Source: Dichetophora obliterata (lineage: Eukaryota > Arthropoda > Insecta > Diptera > Sciomyzidae). Taken from it: a DNA stretch of 64,000 nucleotides. Of the stretch, positions 11,679 to 22,750 are shown in pieces. The position numbers and the translations under genes were made by a program. The notes under the pieces were generated by a model. That model had not been told where the DNA came from, ran no database searches, and saw only the letters and a list, made by a program, of their open reading frames with translations. The stretch's first letter is position 1; every line of letters begins with the position of its first letter. The DNA is taken from assembly GCA_963920525.1 (NCBI GenBank), contig OY986438.1, positions 137,635,022 through 137,699,021 on the forward strand, given 5' to 3'.

Positions 11679-11838
11679 GTGTCTAAAAATAAGTCAAAAA
11701 TAAGTATATGCTAAATTGAAAATTTTAAAGATAATATATGATATTAATAAATTATTAAATATATAAATAATTTTTTGGAATGAATCCGAAAATAAACATA
11801 ATATATAGGTTTTAAAACAAACGTTAGCAAGCATCATC

Positions 11839-13105
11839 TTAAGTTGTGCAGTTGTTGACATCAGTAATATGAAACAAGTTGCTTGTATAATTGTCTTCAT
11901 TGTTGCGAAACATATTATTTGTGTTGTTGTGCTTATTGTTGTTGTTGTACTGCTCAGTTGTGACAGATTCTGCGAGATTATTTAGTTTTAGCATAGTATC
12001 AATGTAGATCGGGTTATCGTTGGGTTTTAGTTTTACATGGACGATGCCTCGACGAGTGAAAGCAGCGGAGAATTTTTGCTGTTTTTTTGAACTAAAGAGC
12101 AGTTTGAAGAATAATAGAATTGTCTTTGCTTAGCCCTTCGTTGACGTAGAAAGGTTTAGTTGACTGGAACCCCGCATGGTGCAAGCGCATAAAGTCATTG
12201 TTTTCACGTCTGAACTTTGCTACTGAATTAAGCACAAAATTTCTATCAAACGGCGTATAAAATTTAGCAATGATTGTGTTATCATTATGGTTCGGCTGCG
12301 ATGTTTTTCTTTGCTTAATGCGGTGTATATTTTTAATGTTGGGTGGTTGAATATTTACGGAGGTACATATTTTATTAAAAATTTCATGAAGATTTTCACC
12401 ATCGGAGAATGGAAGGCTATTAAGTCGTAGATCGCATGCAACAGCAGTGTTTTCCTGCTTGGCCAGCTTCGCCCTTAGCTCCTCAACCTCAGCTCTGAGC
12501 GTGCTTACTTCTTCTTTAACTATATTGAACTCAGGGACAACGTTTTCCAACTGGGTGACTCTTTCAGTAACTGAGCGTAGGCAGCAAGTCATTTCTGCAA
12601 CATTTTGTCGAAGTTCAGCGAGAATTCTGGATTCACTCTCTTGAAGTGTTTCTTTGATTTGCAAGGCGATCAGCTCGCTTTGCTTTGAGAGACGCAATTC
12701 TAACCATTCGCTCTGCTTTTCAAACTTCTGCCCAATGAGTATGCTGAGAGACGTGTGTGAGTGTTGTCATAATTCTTGCGTTGAAGGTGTTTTGTTGTTG
12801 GTAAGACCACTATCAATTGCCGCTGCTGGTGGAGTACATGGCTTGGCAGAAACGTCGGCACATGCAGGTTTCAGATGTTTGGTAGTACCTTTACTATTTA
12901 TGGGTGGCGAAGAAACAATCGATTGACGACGAGACAAAAGGCACTTTTCGCACTTATAAGTTTGGTTGTTTGTTTGCATAAATTCTAAGTCAGTTTTGTT
13001 TAAGTTAACACAACTGCTATGAAAATATTCATTGCAGAAACCACACTTAACTTTTTTATCGTCATCTAGATGACGATCAACTTTAGACAAACAAATGCAC
13101 GGCAT
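11839..13105 (-). pseudogene. CR1-like ORF1: PHD finger, coiled coil, RNA-binding C-terminus; two lesions
   Basis: Starts MPCICLSKV at 13105. Residues about 3-57 hold a full C4HC3 ligand set (CIC, CGFC, FHSSC, CEKC), a PHD-type zinc finger as known for CR1-group ORF1 proteins. A TGA at 12767-12769 interrupts the frame after PSTQEL. Downstream the same frame continues through a heptad-rich coiled coil (ENVVPEFNIVKEEVSTLRAE) and an RRM-like segment to a TAG at 12092. Just before that a one-base slip switches to a frame running through an Asn-rich tail to a TAA at 11839-11841. The role would be nucleic-acid chaperone and RNP assembly. The nonsense codon could come from a single C to T change of CGA. 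Confidence 0.75.
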
Positions 13106-14536
13106 ATTATTTTATATTGATAACGATCAATTCTTTTTGTTCTTATTTTCGTTTTTGTTTTTGTTTTGGTTTTGTTTTGGTTTGTTACGTTTTGTTTTGT
13201 TTTGTTGCGTTTTGTGTTTCAGATCATTATTAGTGAAATTTCAGCTCAGTGCTCACGAATATGGTTATGTTAGTTTTGTTGTTGTTGTTTAAGTTTTCTG
13301 TACTTATATATATATATTATGTGTATACTAGTTGATGAGGAGTTAAAGTTATTTTAGAAATTACCAAAAACTTTCAATAAATTGGTTTATTTATGTCTTT
13401 TATCTATGTCTTTTATTTAATTATACACTTTATTCGACAATTAAACAACAAATGGAGATTTAAAAGTTGATTTAATTACTAACAAAAGTGAATATTAAAA
13501 ATTTTTGTGGAGCATAAATAAAACAAACCGACTAAGATTTATACTTAACTATGCTTACTTTTCAGCTCCGGTTGAACGTTTTTGTTTGCAAAAGCGGAAA
13601 AGGTTTGAAAATTGTAACCAACAGCGTTAAAAATACAGACTCTGGAGTCAATTTTATTTTTAAAAAATAATATTGAATACAGCTGTGTCGAATTTTACAA
13701 TGTTTTAAAGACAAGACCTGAAATATTAAATGTGTAGTCTAGTTCATCGGCTAAAAAATAGGACATTTTTGGGAATTTCTCGTGAGCTTGCTATGAAAGA
13801 TAAGTTTATAAAAGTTGTTAGGTCTTAATGAAGTCTTAATTTACAAAAATAAAAAATTTTATTAATGTTTTTTAATAATTTGAAGGCAGCTCGGCTCTCA
13901 CACGATATTTCGGCACCTGTTTATCTGAAATAGAAAGCCAAAGTGTTTTAGATTCAATATGACAAGGACTATAAAATAGACTATTAAGTAACAAAAACCA
14001 TTTTATTTGCTGTTCAGCTGTTATTTGTAAAAAAATATAGTTATAATCAATCTTTTAACACGATTATAGTCTATTTAGTAAGTTGTTTTGTGTTAAATAT
14101 GTGGTTAAAATTTCAGAAGGATCAGCCCACCGGAGAAATAGTGTGGGGCGTCCGTGAAAACGTAGTTTTGAGAAAAACGCTCTTAAAGTTTTTTAAATGC
14201 GTTCTAACATGAGTTCAGGTAGAGAAAGCTTTGGGTTCAAAAAATAACTTATACTGCTCGGATTATCATAAAAGTTTTATACAATATTCTTAGATATATA
14301 CATATACATTCGAAAAATGTAAAAAAAAAGAAAAAATTTTCGAAAGTGACCATTTAGACTTTACCCTTAAATAAAATTTACAGCCAAGACATATACGATT
14401 TCAAATACGAAATAGAAAAAAGCAAATTAATGTATCGCTTCAATTCAGTGACAGTGAGAGCTAATAATGATAACTTTTCTTTGGTCTCTGTATACATTTG
14501 AATATGATTTTTTTTATTTTTTTTTTTATTTAACTA
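13106..14536. other. Probable CR1 5' UTR and AT-rich DNA
   Basis: 13130-13290 is rich in TTTTG(T) runs. Nothing coding follows. The 14103-14200 stretch carries the dispersed module also found at 1154 and 30424. Confidence 0.35.
14103..14200 (-). repeat. Dispersed ~105-bp module, copy 2
   Basis: The reverse complement contains AAAACTTTAAGAGCGTTTTT followed by CTCAAAACTACGTTTT and, further on, GCTGATCCTTCTGAAATTTT, parallel in order and spacing to 1154-1262. Confidence 0.35.
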
Positions 14537-15303
14537 CAGTACAGTCTCGTTAATCCGGACACATATAGTTTTGGTCTATGTCCGTATTACTGAATGTGTC
14601 CGGAAAACAGAAAGCTGAAGAATTTGTTAAAAAAATTTGAGTTCATTTGAATGCATAGTTGAGCCTTATTAATTCAAACGCTTTTACGTAGAAATTAATA
14701 TTGTTTCACAAAAATACTTTTACATAATTGCGGATGCTCACTCGCCTTGGCTGATATTTTTTTCTTTCCCTGGAAAAAATTTAGTCAATTATTTTGACTT
14801 TTCTTTGATTAAATTTAACTTTATCCTCCTTAAAAGTGATCCTTGGAATGTTTGCGACACATATTTTTAAATTTAGTCTTTATTTTTATTTATATCAAAA
14901 ATTGAAGATTTTCGATTTTCACAGTTTCAATAAATCTAAAATTTTACACTTCTAAAAGATTTATCGTTTTAAACTTAATCTACTTAAACTTAAATTTTAA
15001 TATTCACACTATTATCAACATGTAGGCAAAAATTCACTGCGTAAACTAAATGAACTGAATGACAATATGCAAGTAAAGAATCCTTGTTCTCACAAAAAGC
15101 CCCGTTAACTCAACGAAATACATTTGAAAAGACAACTTTCACTTGATTTACATAGCGACAGTATATTTGTAAACCAAACATGCTCGATTTTGTTTTTTGT
15201 CCAAACTATAAAGGTAAAATATCTAATATGTACGAAGTGTAGAGATGTCCGTATTACTGCAAAGTTCGGAATTGCGAGTGTCCGGATAAGCGAGACTATA
15301 CTG
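14537..15303. mobile_element. 767-bp pogo/Tigger-type non-autonomous element
   Basis: Inverted ends CAGTACAGTCTCGTTAATCC (14537) and, read inward from 15303, CAGTATAGTCTCGCTTATCC, both continuing GGACAC. TA duplications lie at 14535-14536 and 15304-15305. CAGT..-starting ends with a Tigger-like ATCCGGAC core fit pogo-group Tc1/mariner relatives. A subterminal ATGTCCGTATTACTG is present near both ends (14579 and 15246). No transposase fragment is visible inside. Confidence 0.8.
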
Positions 15304-15847
15304 TACTTTGAAAGTGCGTATAACTTTTAACTTTTTGTTATGCTTTTGTTTGTTTTTAAACTATTTTATGTATTAGAAATATATATGAATTTCAAATTTA
15401 TAAAATTAATATTTTGTTTTTTTTTTATCTGAAGACTTTTTGGTTTTAGATAGATTGCATATACAAAACTTTTTAAGGAGAACAAAAAGATGGTGTGACA
15501 ATATTTAAAGAATATTGTGGGTTCTATTGATTTTAACAAAAATTAGTAAATTGTAACAAAAAAATATTCAATTTATATTTCTGAGGTAGAATACTTATTT
15601 ATACTTATTTAAAAAAATTATACTTACTAATACTTACTTTTCAGTGTTCTAAGAAGCAAATATACTTATTTTTTAATAACATGAGTTGGTAGCATTAATC
15701 ATGACTAATGTTTGTAGCAGCCTGTATGAGATGTACACTTTAAAAAAGAAATTTAAAACTATTGTTGTTATCAGTAACATCATCAATTTTTTATGCTGAA
15801 GCTATACGCAAACTTTGATAAAATTAAACATATTTTATTGAATGTGG
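15304..15847. other. AT-rich DNA with TACTTA-rich patch
   Basis: 15590-15680 repeats ATACTTACTTTTCAG-like words similar to 7556-7605. No gene. Confidence 0.3.
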
Positions 15848-16090
15848 TTGTTGAAGTTTATTGGTAGAGTGCGTGGCCAATAAGCTAAAGAATCGCGGTT
15901 CAAACCTTAGCTTAAACAGAATGTTTTTTAATTAAATTAGTATTTTTTCTTTGTCACCTTCTTTCTCTCTGCAGACAATGACAAACCTCAGAGAGCAAAA
16001 ACTACCATGTAAAGTTTCTTGTGAACATAAGCCTTTCGAAGTCGGCATTAAACTTGAAGTTCCAGATCTCGATCATTTATGTTGAAACAT
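15848..16090 (+). mobile_element. tRNA-derived SINE, copy B (most complete)
   Basis: The head has an A-box-like TTATTGGTAGAGTGCG (15858 on) and a consensus B box GGTTCAAACC (15898 on) at tRNA spacing. The body GACAATGACAAACCTCAGAG, the GAAGTCGGCATTAAACTTGA core and the 3' part ATGTTGAAACATC match copy A; the part up to CAAACCTC matches copy C. The internal boxes would form an RNA polymerase III promoter on the plus strand. Confidence 0.7.
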
Positions 16091-16099
16091 CTAATAGCA

Positions 16100-16764
16100 C
16101 TCACAGCAAATTGATAAAAAGAACCTAGTCCATTCAAGGGCTGAAATGGCCAGTTTATTTTTATTTTTTATGTTGAATTTTGCTACAATATCAATTTTTA
16201 ACTTTTTTCTCTCAAATATTGCATTAAATTTAATTATGGGTATGTAGAACTATCAACATCTAATTATGCATACATTTGTCCTTATTTTCATTCAAAAGTG
16301 ATTACGAGCATGTAAGCAGCTTTTTATTAGGTTATCTTGATTTTAATAAAAAATATTAAGTTAAATACGTATTTTAGTTTTAAGCTTTTATTGTAAATTA
16401 CTTATGTTGTAAGTAGAACTTTGATTTAATAATGTTAATGTGAATGTATTAATAAATTTTATTTTTAAAAAGCTTTGTCCTTCATTTAAAAGTGTCAAAC
16501 GGACACTCTGTTTTACAGATTAGAATTTTTTTAGTGTAATTAAATTCAAAGAAAGCTCTCCAGAAAAAAATCGGAAGACTTCCATCTTAAAGTGATAAAG
16601 AAACATTCCCCACAGTATCTTTCAGAAGCTTAAGGGTAGTTCTGTATTTATGTTGTTTCCAAACCACTTCTTTAAGAATGCATGTGGAAACTTTTACTTA
16701 TTGTCAGTCAATGACAATAGAAAATATTAATATCATTGTTTGCTAGTCGCTTATTAGAGAATTC
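16100..16764. other. AT-rich DNA without recognisable gene
   Basis: Nothing supported. Confidence 0.35.
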
Positions 16765-16800
16765 GATAGTCTAGTGCTAGCGCGCTTGACTGTCGCTCAG
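16765..16800 (+). repeat. Partial tRNA-like A-box head
   Basis: GATAGTCTAGTGCTAGCGCG continuing CTTGACTGTCGCTCAG resembles the D-arm and anticodon arm of a tRNA and of the 3100-3176 sequence. No B box follows; the tandem repeat at 16811 begins instead. Confidence 0.35.
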
Positions 16801-16810
16801 ATTATTAATC

Positions 16811-17112
16811 ACATTAATTTTTAGAACAGGGGAGAGGAATGTTTCCAATTCACTTTTTAAGGCAGCGGATAGGAATTTTTCGCATTAATGACATGCTATG
16901 TAAAAAAAGAAATGGAGTGTCCAACGGAAGGGAATGCTGCCTACATTCTATGTAATGTTTCCACATTAATTTTTAGAACAGGGGCGAGGACTGCTTTCAA
17001 TTCACTTTTTAAGGCAGCGGAGAGGAATTTTTCCCTTTAATGACATGCTATGTAAAAAACGAAATGGAGTGTCCAACGAAAGGGAATACTTCCTACATTC
17101 CATGGAATGTTT
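16811..17112 (+). repeat. Two-copy 152-bp tandem duplication
   Basis: ACATTAATTTTTAGAACAGG begins each unit (16811 and 16963). Units share GGCAGCGGA, GACATGCTATGTAAAAAA and GAAATGGAGTGTCCAACG, with roughly ten percent divergence by eye, so the duplication is not recent. It directly follows a tRNA-like head. Confidence 0.7.
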
Positions 17113-17342
17113 TCTGTTTATATCCGGGAATGTTTCCATTTCTTGGAGGGAGAGTATTTTATATATCAGAGCTCTTTAAAATTTGTCTTTTGAAAATAAA
17201 GACTACTTCAATAAAAGCAAAAAAGCAAATTTGCCTATAGAAAGGTTTAGATTCTTTAGAAAACCTATAATAAAATAATAAATACCTATAATTAATTCAC
17301 TATCAATCGACAAAGAATAGTCAAAATGATTAATTTATTTAA

Positions 17343-18683
17343 CTAGCTGTAACCTGGCGTATTGCTGCCACGCCCTCTTTTGCAAACACCCATCAAATGC
17401 TATCAGTGAAACGGCGTGTTTAAATTGTAGTCGAATACTGAATTCCAAAACATAAAATTCGAATCATAAAAGCCACAAATTTTGATTGAAAAGAGATATT
17501 GGGGTAATTTTTCCACATGAAATATTTTCGAGGCTAACCATTTTTGTAAAAAATATAAACAAAATATTTTGGATATACAAAATTTCGCGAAAAAAATCAA
17601 AGTTGTTTTGATGACAAAAACAGTAATATAGTTTTTGCGCTTAACTGAAAGAATTTTTGCAAATAAATGATGTGTCATATGAAAAGCAGCCAGATGTGCA
17701 ATTTTTAATTGATTTAATTTGTACTACAAAAACAAATTGTTGAGTTGTTTGATTTGCTCGACGTTTTCTCATTCTTAACTGAGCCGTTTCATTTGCTGCC
17801 TGTCTTTCTTCTTGTGTTTATGATGCACGAAGTTAAGCCATACTAACACTTCGCTGTTCTCGTGAAATTTCTTGTTTATCCATATTCAATTGATGGGAAA
17901 TATTCCGAACGCTACTTGCATTATGGATTCAATGCGAAAGATTGGATTTTCTGGGGAGCGGCATTTTTAATTACACTGAGAAATTAATGTCATTAGAGCA
18001 ATAATGGAATAATCGATACATACATGTGCACAAATGTCATAACCTCACAAAATAAACATTTTCTTTGGCAACTTACCGTTTGAAAATAGAATTGCACACG
18101 AAATGATCAATCGGATAAAGTTAACAGCGAATTCGTATTGATTTTCAAAGTAAATCACCTATAAATTAAATGCACAATTCAAAATTAACATTTGATGTGC
18201 ACGCAATCACAAAGAACATAACCATTCACAATGTGCACTTCATGAAACTTAACTCACCGCTATGAAATCACTTTTCGGTGGTAGTTTTTACAAAAAATCG
18301 TTTCAAAAGAATGTATTTAATCAAATTAAATTTCAATAACTGTCGAAAGCTGATAAAAATTTGTTAAAACTTGAAAAATTCTGACGGAACCAGCATTTAA
18401 AATTATGTTCGTTTTTAATGTGTGACAAAAAAAAAATTGCTACAAAAAAAAAGTCATCGATCATCTAGAATGCGTCGTAAAGTAGCTCCATACAAAAATG
18501 ATGGGAAAATGAATTTTTTCATACCTTTTATCGGTGATTTTTCGAGAATTTTTTTTATGTATTGTTTGACCGGAGACCAGTTCGACTTGGTATGAATCAT
18601 CGAAATCGGTCCAGCCGTTCTTGAGTTGTAAGCGTAGTAACTAACGCCTCTTCTTTTATATGTATACAGCCTTATACAATAGA
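17343..18683 (-). mobile_element. Helitron, internally deleted
   Basis: On the minus strand it begins TCTATTGTATAAGG (18683) after an A and ends GGTTACAGCTAG (17343) before a T, matching the Helitron 5'-TC, CTAG-3' ends and A^T insertion. About 10 bases before CTAG a short hairpin can form (GGCGT...ACGCC). The 5' segment carries CAAGAACGGCTGGACCGATT, a motif repeatedly seen at insect Helitron 5' ends. A remnant of the Rep/helicase N-terminal region lies at 17725-17883. No helicase domain remains, so it is non-autonomous. Confidence 0.75.
17725..17883 (-). pseudogene. Helitron Rep/helicase N-terminal remnant
   Basis: The minus-strand frame from the ATG at 17883 reads MDKQEISREQ, later TQEERQAANETAQLRMRKRR and ANQTTQ. 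This is the Arg/Gln-rich repeated segment that precedes the Rep domain in insect Helitron proteins. Two TAA codons at positions where Gln is expected break it. Confidence 0.55.
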
Positions 18684-19195
18684 TTTTCTTAAACAAACTT
18701 TCAACGCTTGTTCAGTTACGCACTCTTCAAGGCTTTAAGAATCCTCTACGCAATCTTGCTGAAATTATTATTCATAACCACTTTTTTATTCATTGCTTAA
18801 TTTTGTAAGGTTTGTGTTTAAACAATCGAAACTCTTTTACAGAGACGAAGAATTCGTGTACATTTACGAATCTTTTACTGAAAAAAGTCGAAAAAGGTTG
18901 CATATGGAGCATGTCTTTGATGTCATGAATATCGTATACATCAACCGTAATCGAAAAGACAACAAAAAAGTTAAGGTTACATTTACGCAGCCTTTCAACG
19001 CAAATTTCGGCGTTTAAGTTACGCAGATCTTTCACAAGCCGGAAAAACATTTATGAATAACAATGTGCTGTTTAAAGCTGGTTTAAAGTTACGCAGCCTT
19101 TAAAATGAGATTTTGAATAAGGCTGATAGAATATACATGTTTATTTAATACATGGCGTATGAGTAATTTTATTTAAAAACTTTTGAGTTATGTAC
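18684..19195. other. Unclassified DNA with repeated GTTACGCA motif
   Basis: GTTACGCAGCCTTT-like motifs occur near 18714, 18985 (as TTACGCAGCC), 19018 and 19088. A 74-codon frame at 18793-19017 has no recognisable features and includes the motif. No boundaries identified. Confidence 0.3.
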
Positions 19196-19680
19196 TTCGG
19201 TAGCAGGGCTGCCAACTCTTTTCAATCAAATTCCCCAATTCTGGTGATCAAATTCCCCCATTTTTCAGCCGATTCCCCCTCCCACAAAAAATGTACTTCA
19301 AAGCAGTCTTTATTCAGTAAATAATTTTTTCAGTAAGATTTTTTAGCCCGCATTCAAACATCCACAAAAAATTTAACAAAATATTTTTAAAAAAATAACA
19401 GAACATAACAAATGAGAGGTTGTAAGAAACGACTAGCATAAATCCTTATAAAATTTAAGAATAAACATGTTTTAAAATGTTTTACTTCTTTTAAAAGCAT
19501 TTTTGTGTTATTGACTTTTTATAAAAGTTATATACTAAAAACTTACTAAAAACGCAAAATATTTTTTAGATTTAGTATAGGTTTTTTGATAAATTAAATA
19601 AAAACTAGTAGGAAATTATCTAGTAGGGAGTCAAAATACCCACAAATCCGTATTTTAGTATATTCGAAGCTGTCAATGGT

Positions 19681-19920
19681 CGCATTCAGCGCAGACAGCA
19701 GTTGGCAACTGTTGTGTAAAAATTCGCTGAATGGTAAAATTTTGATAGCGCTGACTAAAACTGATCAGGTAGCATACGCCATTTAATCGAGCAAAAAATA
19801 AATATATAATTAAACTAAATCTAATTTCTGACGTGTGAGTAGCAACACATTCAGAAAAAACATCGCTTACTAAGGTAACGCTACCATTATACTTCACAAC
19901 AGTTGTCTGTGCTGAATGCG
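19681..19920. mobile_element. 240-bp inverted-repeat MITE nested in the hAT-type element
   Basis: CGCATTCAGCGCAGACAGCA (19681) pairs with the inward reading from 19920, CGCATTCAGCACAGACAACT. No clean target duplication was found; CAATG occurs near both flanks but out of register. Confidence 0.55.
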
Positions 19921-20121
19921 GGCAATGTTGTATAATTTTGATGACGCCACTTTTATAGGTAGTGGTTTTTATCCAAACATTTTAAATTTAAACTCTTCAA
20001 AGAGTACATACTCAAAGCATATGTGTAAAATATCAAGCTTAAACCATTAATTTTTTTGGAATTTATGAAAGTTTTACTATTTTTTTATTTTACTTTTACT
20101 GAGTTTTAAATTTCTTTTTAC

Positions 20122-20690
20122 AAATTTCAAAACATCGAGTGCATAATTAGATTCAAACTTATTTGAAAAATGTTATGCCATTCTCCTTTTTTTTTTTTTG
20201 TAAAATTTCGAAGAAATTTACAGTTAGCTTAAAGTGTGCATAATTAAGATTCAAACTTATTTGCAAAATATTATGCCATTCTCCTTTTTTTTGGAAAATT
20301 TGAGGAGATTTACCGTTAGCTTAAAGCTACTCTGTATAGGAGGTAGGCGCTTAAAATTTTCATTCGATACGTACAAAATTCATACTCACAGTGCATATTT
20401 GTTGTTAAGACTTATGTACAAAATTGAAGTCATAAAATTAATTTTTGTGAAATTTAAAGAGATTTTACCGTTTTGATAAAGTCACTTTGTATAGGAGGTA
20501 GGCGTGATTTTAATCAGATTTTGACAAATTTCAAGTAAGTAAGTGCTAAATATTTCACGCCAATGCATGTGTGCAAAATTTCAAGTCAATATATTAATTT
20601 TTGTGCCATTTAAAGAAATCACTTTTGCTAAAATCCGTTTTGCTCAAATCACTTTGAATGGGAGGTAAGCGTGGTTTTCATTTGATTAAG
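20122..20690 (+). repeat. Degenerate tandem units inside the hAT-type element
   Basis: Two close units begin GTGCATAATTA at about 20140 and 20235, share ATTCAAACTTATTTG and TTATGCCATTCTCC, and end in GTTAGCTTAAA. Further diverged units share TGTATAGGAGGTAGGCG (about 20333 and 20487) and GAATGGGAGGTAAGCGTGG (20655). Confidence 0.55.
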
Positions 20691-21608
20691 CTCATTTTCA
20701 ATCTTTATCGCAGTTTTTTTAATATGAGCATCTTTTAATTTTATTCTGATAGCTTCAAAATAATGGCTGTAATCGTGTCGACAGAGGGACATGGCTAAAC
20801 CAACTCAGGAGGTGATGTTGATCAAAAATATATATACTTTTCTATACCTTCCACGCCTCCTAATTAAAGTTACAAACAGAGTGACAAAGCTTTTACTCAA
20901 TACGAGTGGGGATATAAAAAACAAGTTAACTTCTTGTAATAACTTCCTGTGATCGTAAATTATCTGATTAAATCAGTCAAAGCGAATGTAAAAAAAGGAA
21001 AGCAGAAGAAATTCAACTTGCTAGCTGAGGTTTTTAATGTAGTGGGTATGTTCAGCTATAAATAAACTAAGCAAGAGTTTCTAAGCATATTAATACGATA
21101 AATTTTGAAATGTTCTATGATTTTTAAATGAATTTCGAAACAAAAGAAAAATTTAATTAATTCCCCCAAAAATAAACTCATTCCCTCACTCCCCCATCGA
21201 GTCAAAATTCCATCCAAATGGGGGAATTCCGACCTAGTTGGCAAGCCTGTTCGGAAGATTTGTTTTTCATATGCTTTTATTTTTATTTCATTGTCGAATT
21301 AAAACGAGAACTTAAATTTTTATAAAAAGAATTTTTTTTTAAATATACAAAAAATATTTTTATGTATAAGGGTGAGTATTTTGCAGTAGCAGAGTTTTCT
21401 CTTCTAATGTGGGACTCTAATTTTTCTCCGATATTTTCCACAGGCATAACCAATGTTTTGACACTGACAGTGTACATTCGATGCGACATCACTTTTCATG
21501 TGGATTTGGAGAGAAATCACGCATTGCTTATACTCGTGAGAAACATAGTCACATGCAGTGAAAAAATAAATTTCTGATGCTATATCAAAGTATCAATGAA
21601 TTAATAAT

Positions 21609-21752
21609 ATGGGACGTCACATGTTTTCCAATGTGCGACACACTGCGCGTGCATACAACATACCGAAGAGCAGTTTTTACCGGTATCTAGAAAAAGTGAT
21701 GGTCAAATTTGAAGATATTTCGCCAGTTGATGATGAAGAATTGATGAATTGA
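21609..21752 (+). pseudogene. Short helix-turn-helix ORF (psq/pogo-type fragment)
   Basis: 47 codons from the ATG at 21609 to the TGA at 21750. It reads MGRHMFSNVRHTARAYNIPK then SSFYRYLEK, which fits the A..Y.IP.STLYRYL pattern of pipsqueak-type helix-turn-helix DNA-binding domains used by pogo-group transposases and some fly transcription factors. A DDEE-containing tail follows. Nothing around it continues the protein, so it is probably a fragment of a transposase or a decayed retrocopy. Confidence 0.4.
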
Positions 21753-21759
21753 GTTCGTG

Positions 21760-22750
21760 GAATTGTGACTAGGATTAAGACGTGAAATGAAATATAACTA
21801 GAATTATCTCAATTATATTCATGTTAAGAATCAACTGAATAAATAAAAATTCAAAATTTGGTTTTTTCACTTCAATGACCTTAAGCTTTCTGTGGTTTTA
21901 TTGAATGTATGATAAAGTCCCACACTAGAAGACAACAATTTTTGGAGCCGATTATAAGCCTTTCATATTCTTGGCAAAATGCAATAAAATTTTAAAACAA
22001 AACTAAAACCCTATTAGGCAAAAAAATGTTATATAAAATACCAATCCAATGATATATTTAGAACTCGAAAATATTATCATTGTGAAAAATTATGATAAAA
22101 AATCAAAGCCGGTCCCACTTTAACTACTCTCCCTTATTTTTTTGCTGATTCCTCTTTTCAAAATGAAGGCAGTCAAAAATTCTTTTGTTTAACTTGGCAG
22201 TAATGCAAAGTATCTTAAAATAAAAAAACAAACCAATTCTTATTAAATTTAGTTTTTTTTTTAAATAAGCAAATATTTTTTTTAATTAGCGACGGTAGCT
22301 ACACATATGAGATATATATGTCTCCTTAAATTTAAAGGTAAACGAAACAGTGTTTTTCAAAAACAAGTACACGCAACAAAGCCAAAAATGCTACTAAAAA
22401 AATTGCGTTTTGAGTTTTTTTCACTCAAGCACGCTTAAATTTTCCTTTTTCGGATCTTTCTAGACCTTGAACAACTTGCCAATAATATTTTATATTATAT
22501 TTTAACTTAAACAATATTTAACAATTTTCTATAATAAAGAGTTAGAAAATATATACCATTGACATAGTTTTTGTTCTCACAGGGCGATAATAAAATTGTT
22601 TCTTAGATAACACTGTAAAAACGTAAAAAAGACGCACGTATTCTTAATTTTTGGTAGTAGAAATTAGTGGTATGATCAGTTTTTTCCCGATCAGGTCGAA
22701 TTCTGAAGATGATCGCAATTAAAACTTATTCACTTTTAAACCCATTTTAA
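21760..22750. other. AT-rich DNA without recognisable gene
   Basis: Nothing supported. Confidence 0.35.

Larger units (their letters stand above)
7870..13105 (-). mobile_element. CR1-like non-LTR retrotransposon, nearly full length
   Basis: In minus-strand order this carries ORF1 with an N-terminal PHD-type zinc finger and a coiled coil (13105-11839), then ORF2 with an apurinic-type endonuclease and a reverse transcriptase (11678-7870). This architecture is that of CR1-group elements. ORF1 has one in-frame TGA (12767-12769) and one frameshift near 12093. ORF2 is undamaged except for a 999-bp hAT-type insertion at 9402-10400. Without insert and one target copy it reads about 933 codons, the usual ORF2 length. 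The 3' tail is undefined and a probable 5' UTR lies above 13105. Confidence 0.85.
19204..21249. mobile_element. 2.05-kb hAT-type non-autonomous element
   Basis: Ends CAGGGCTGCCAACT (19204) and AGTTGGCAAGCCTG (21249) are inverted with small differences. Flanks TTCGGTAG (19196-19203) and TTCGGAAG (21250-21257) agree at 7 of 8 bases with T at position 2 and A at 7, as for hAT. Subterminal AATTCCCC/GGGGGAAT words occur at both ends. There is no transposase. It contains a nested inverted-repeat insertion (19681-19920) and degenerate tandem units (20122-20690). Confidence 0.75.

Noticed and set aside
10445..13292. Plus-strand frames across the CR1-like element
   Set aside because: They are opposite-strand shadows of ORF1/ORF2 or T-rich 5' UTR sequence.
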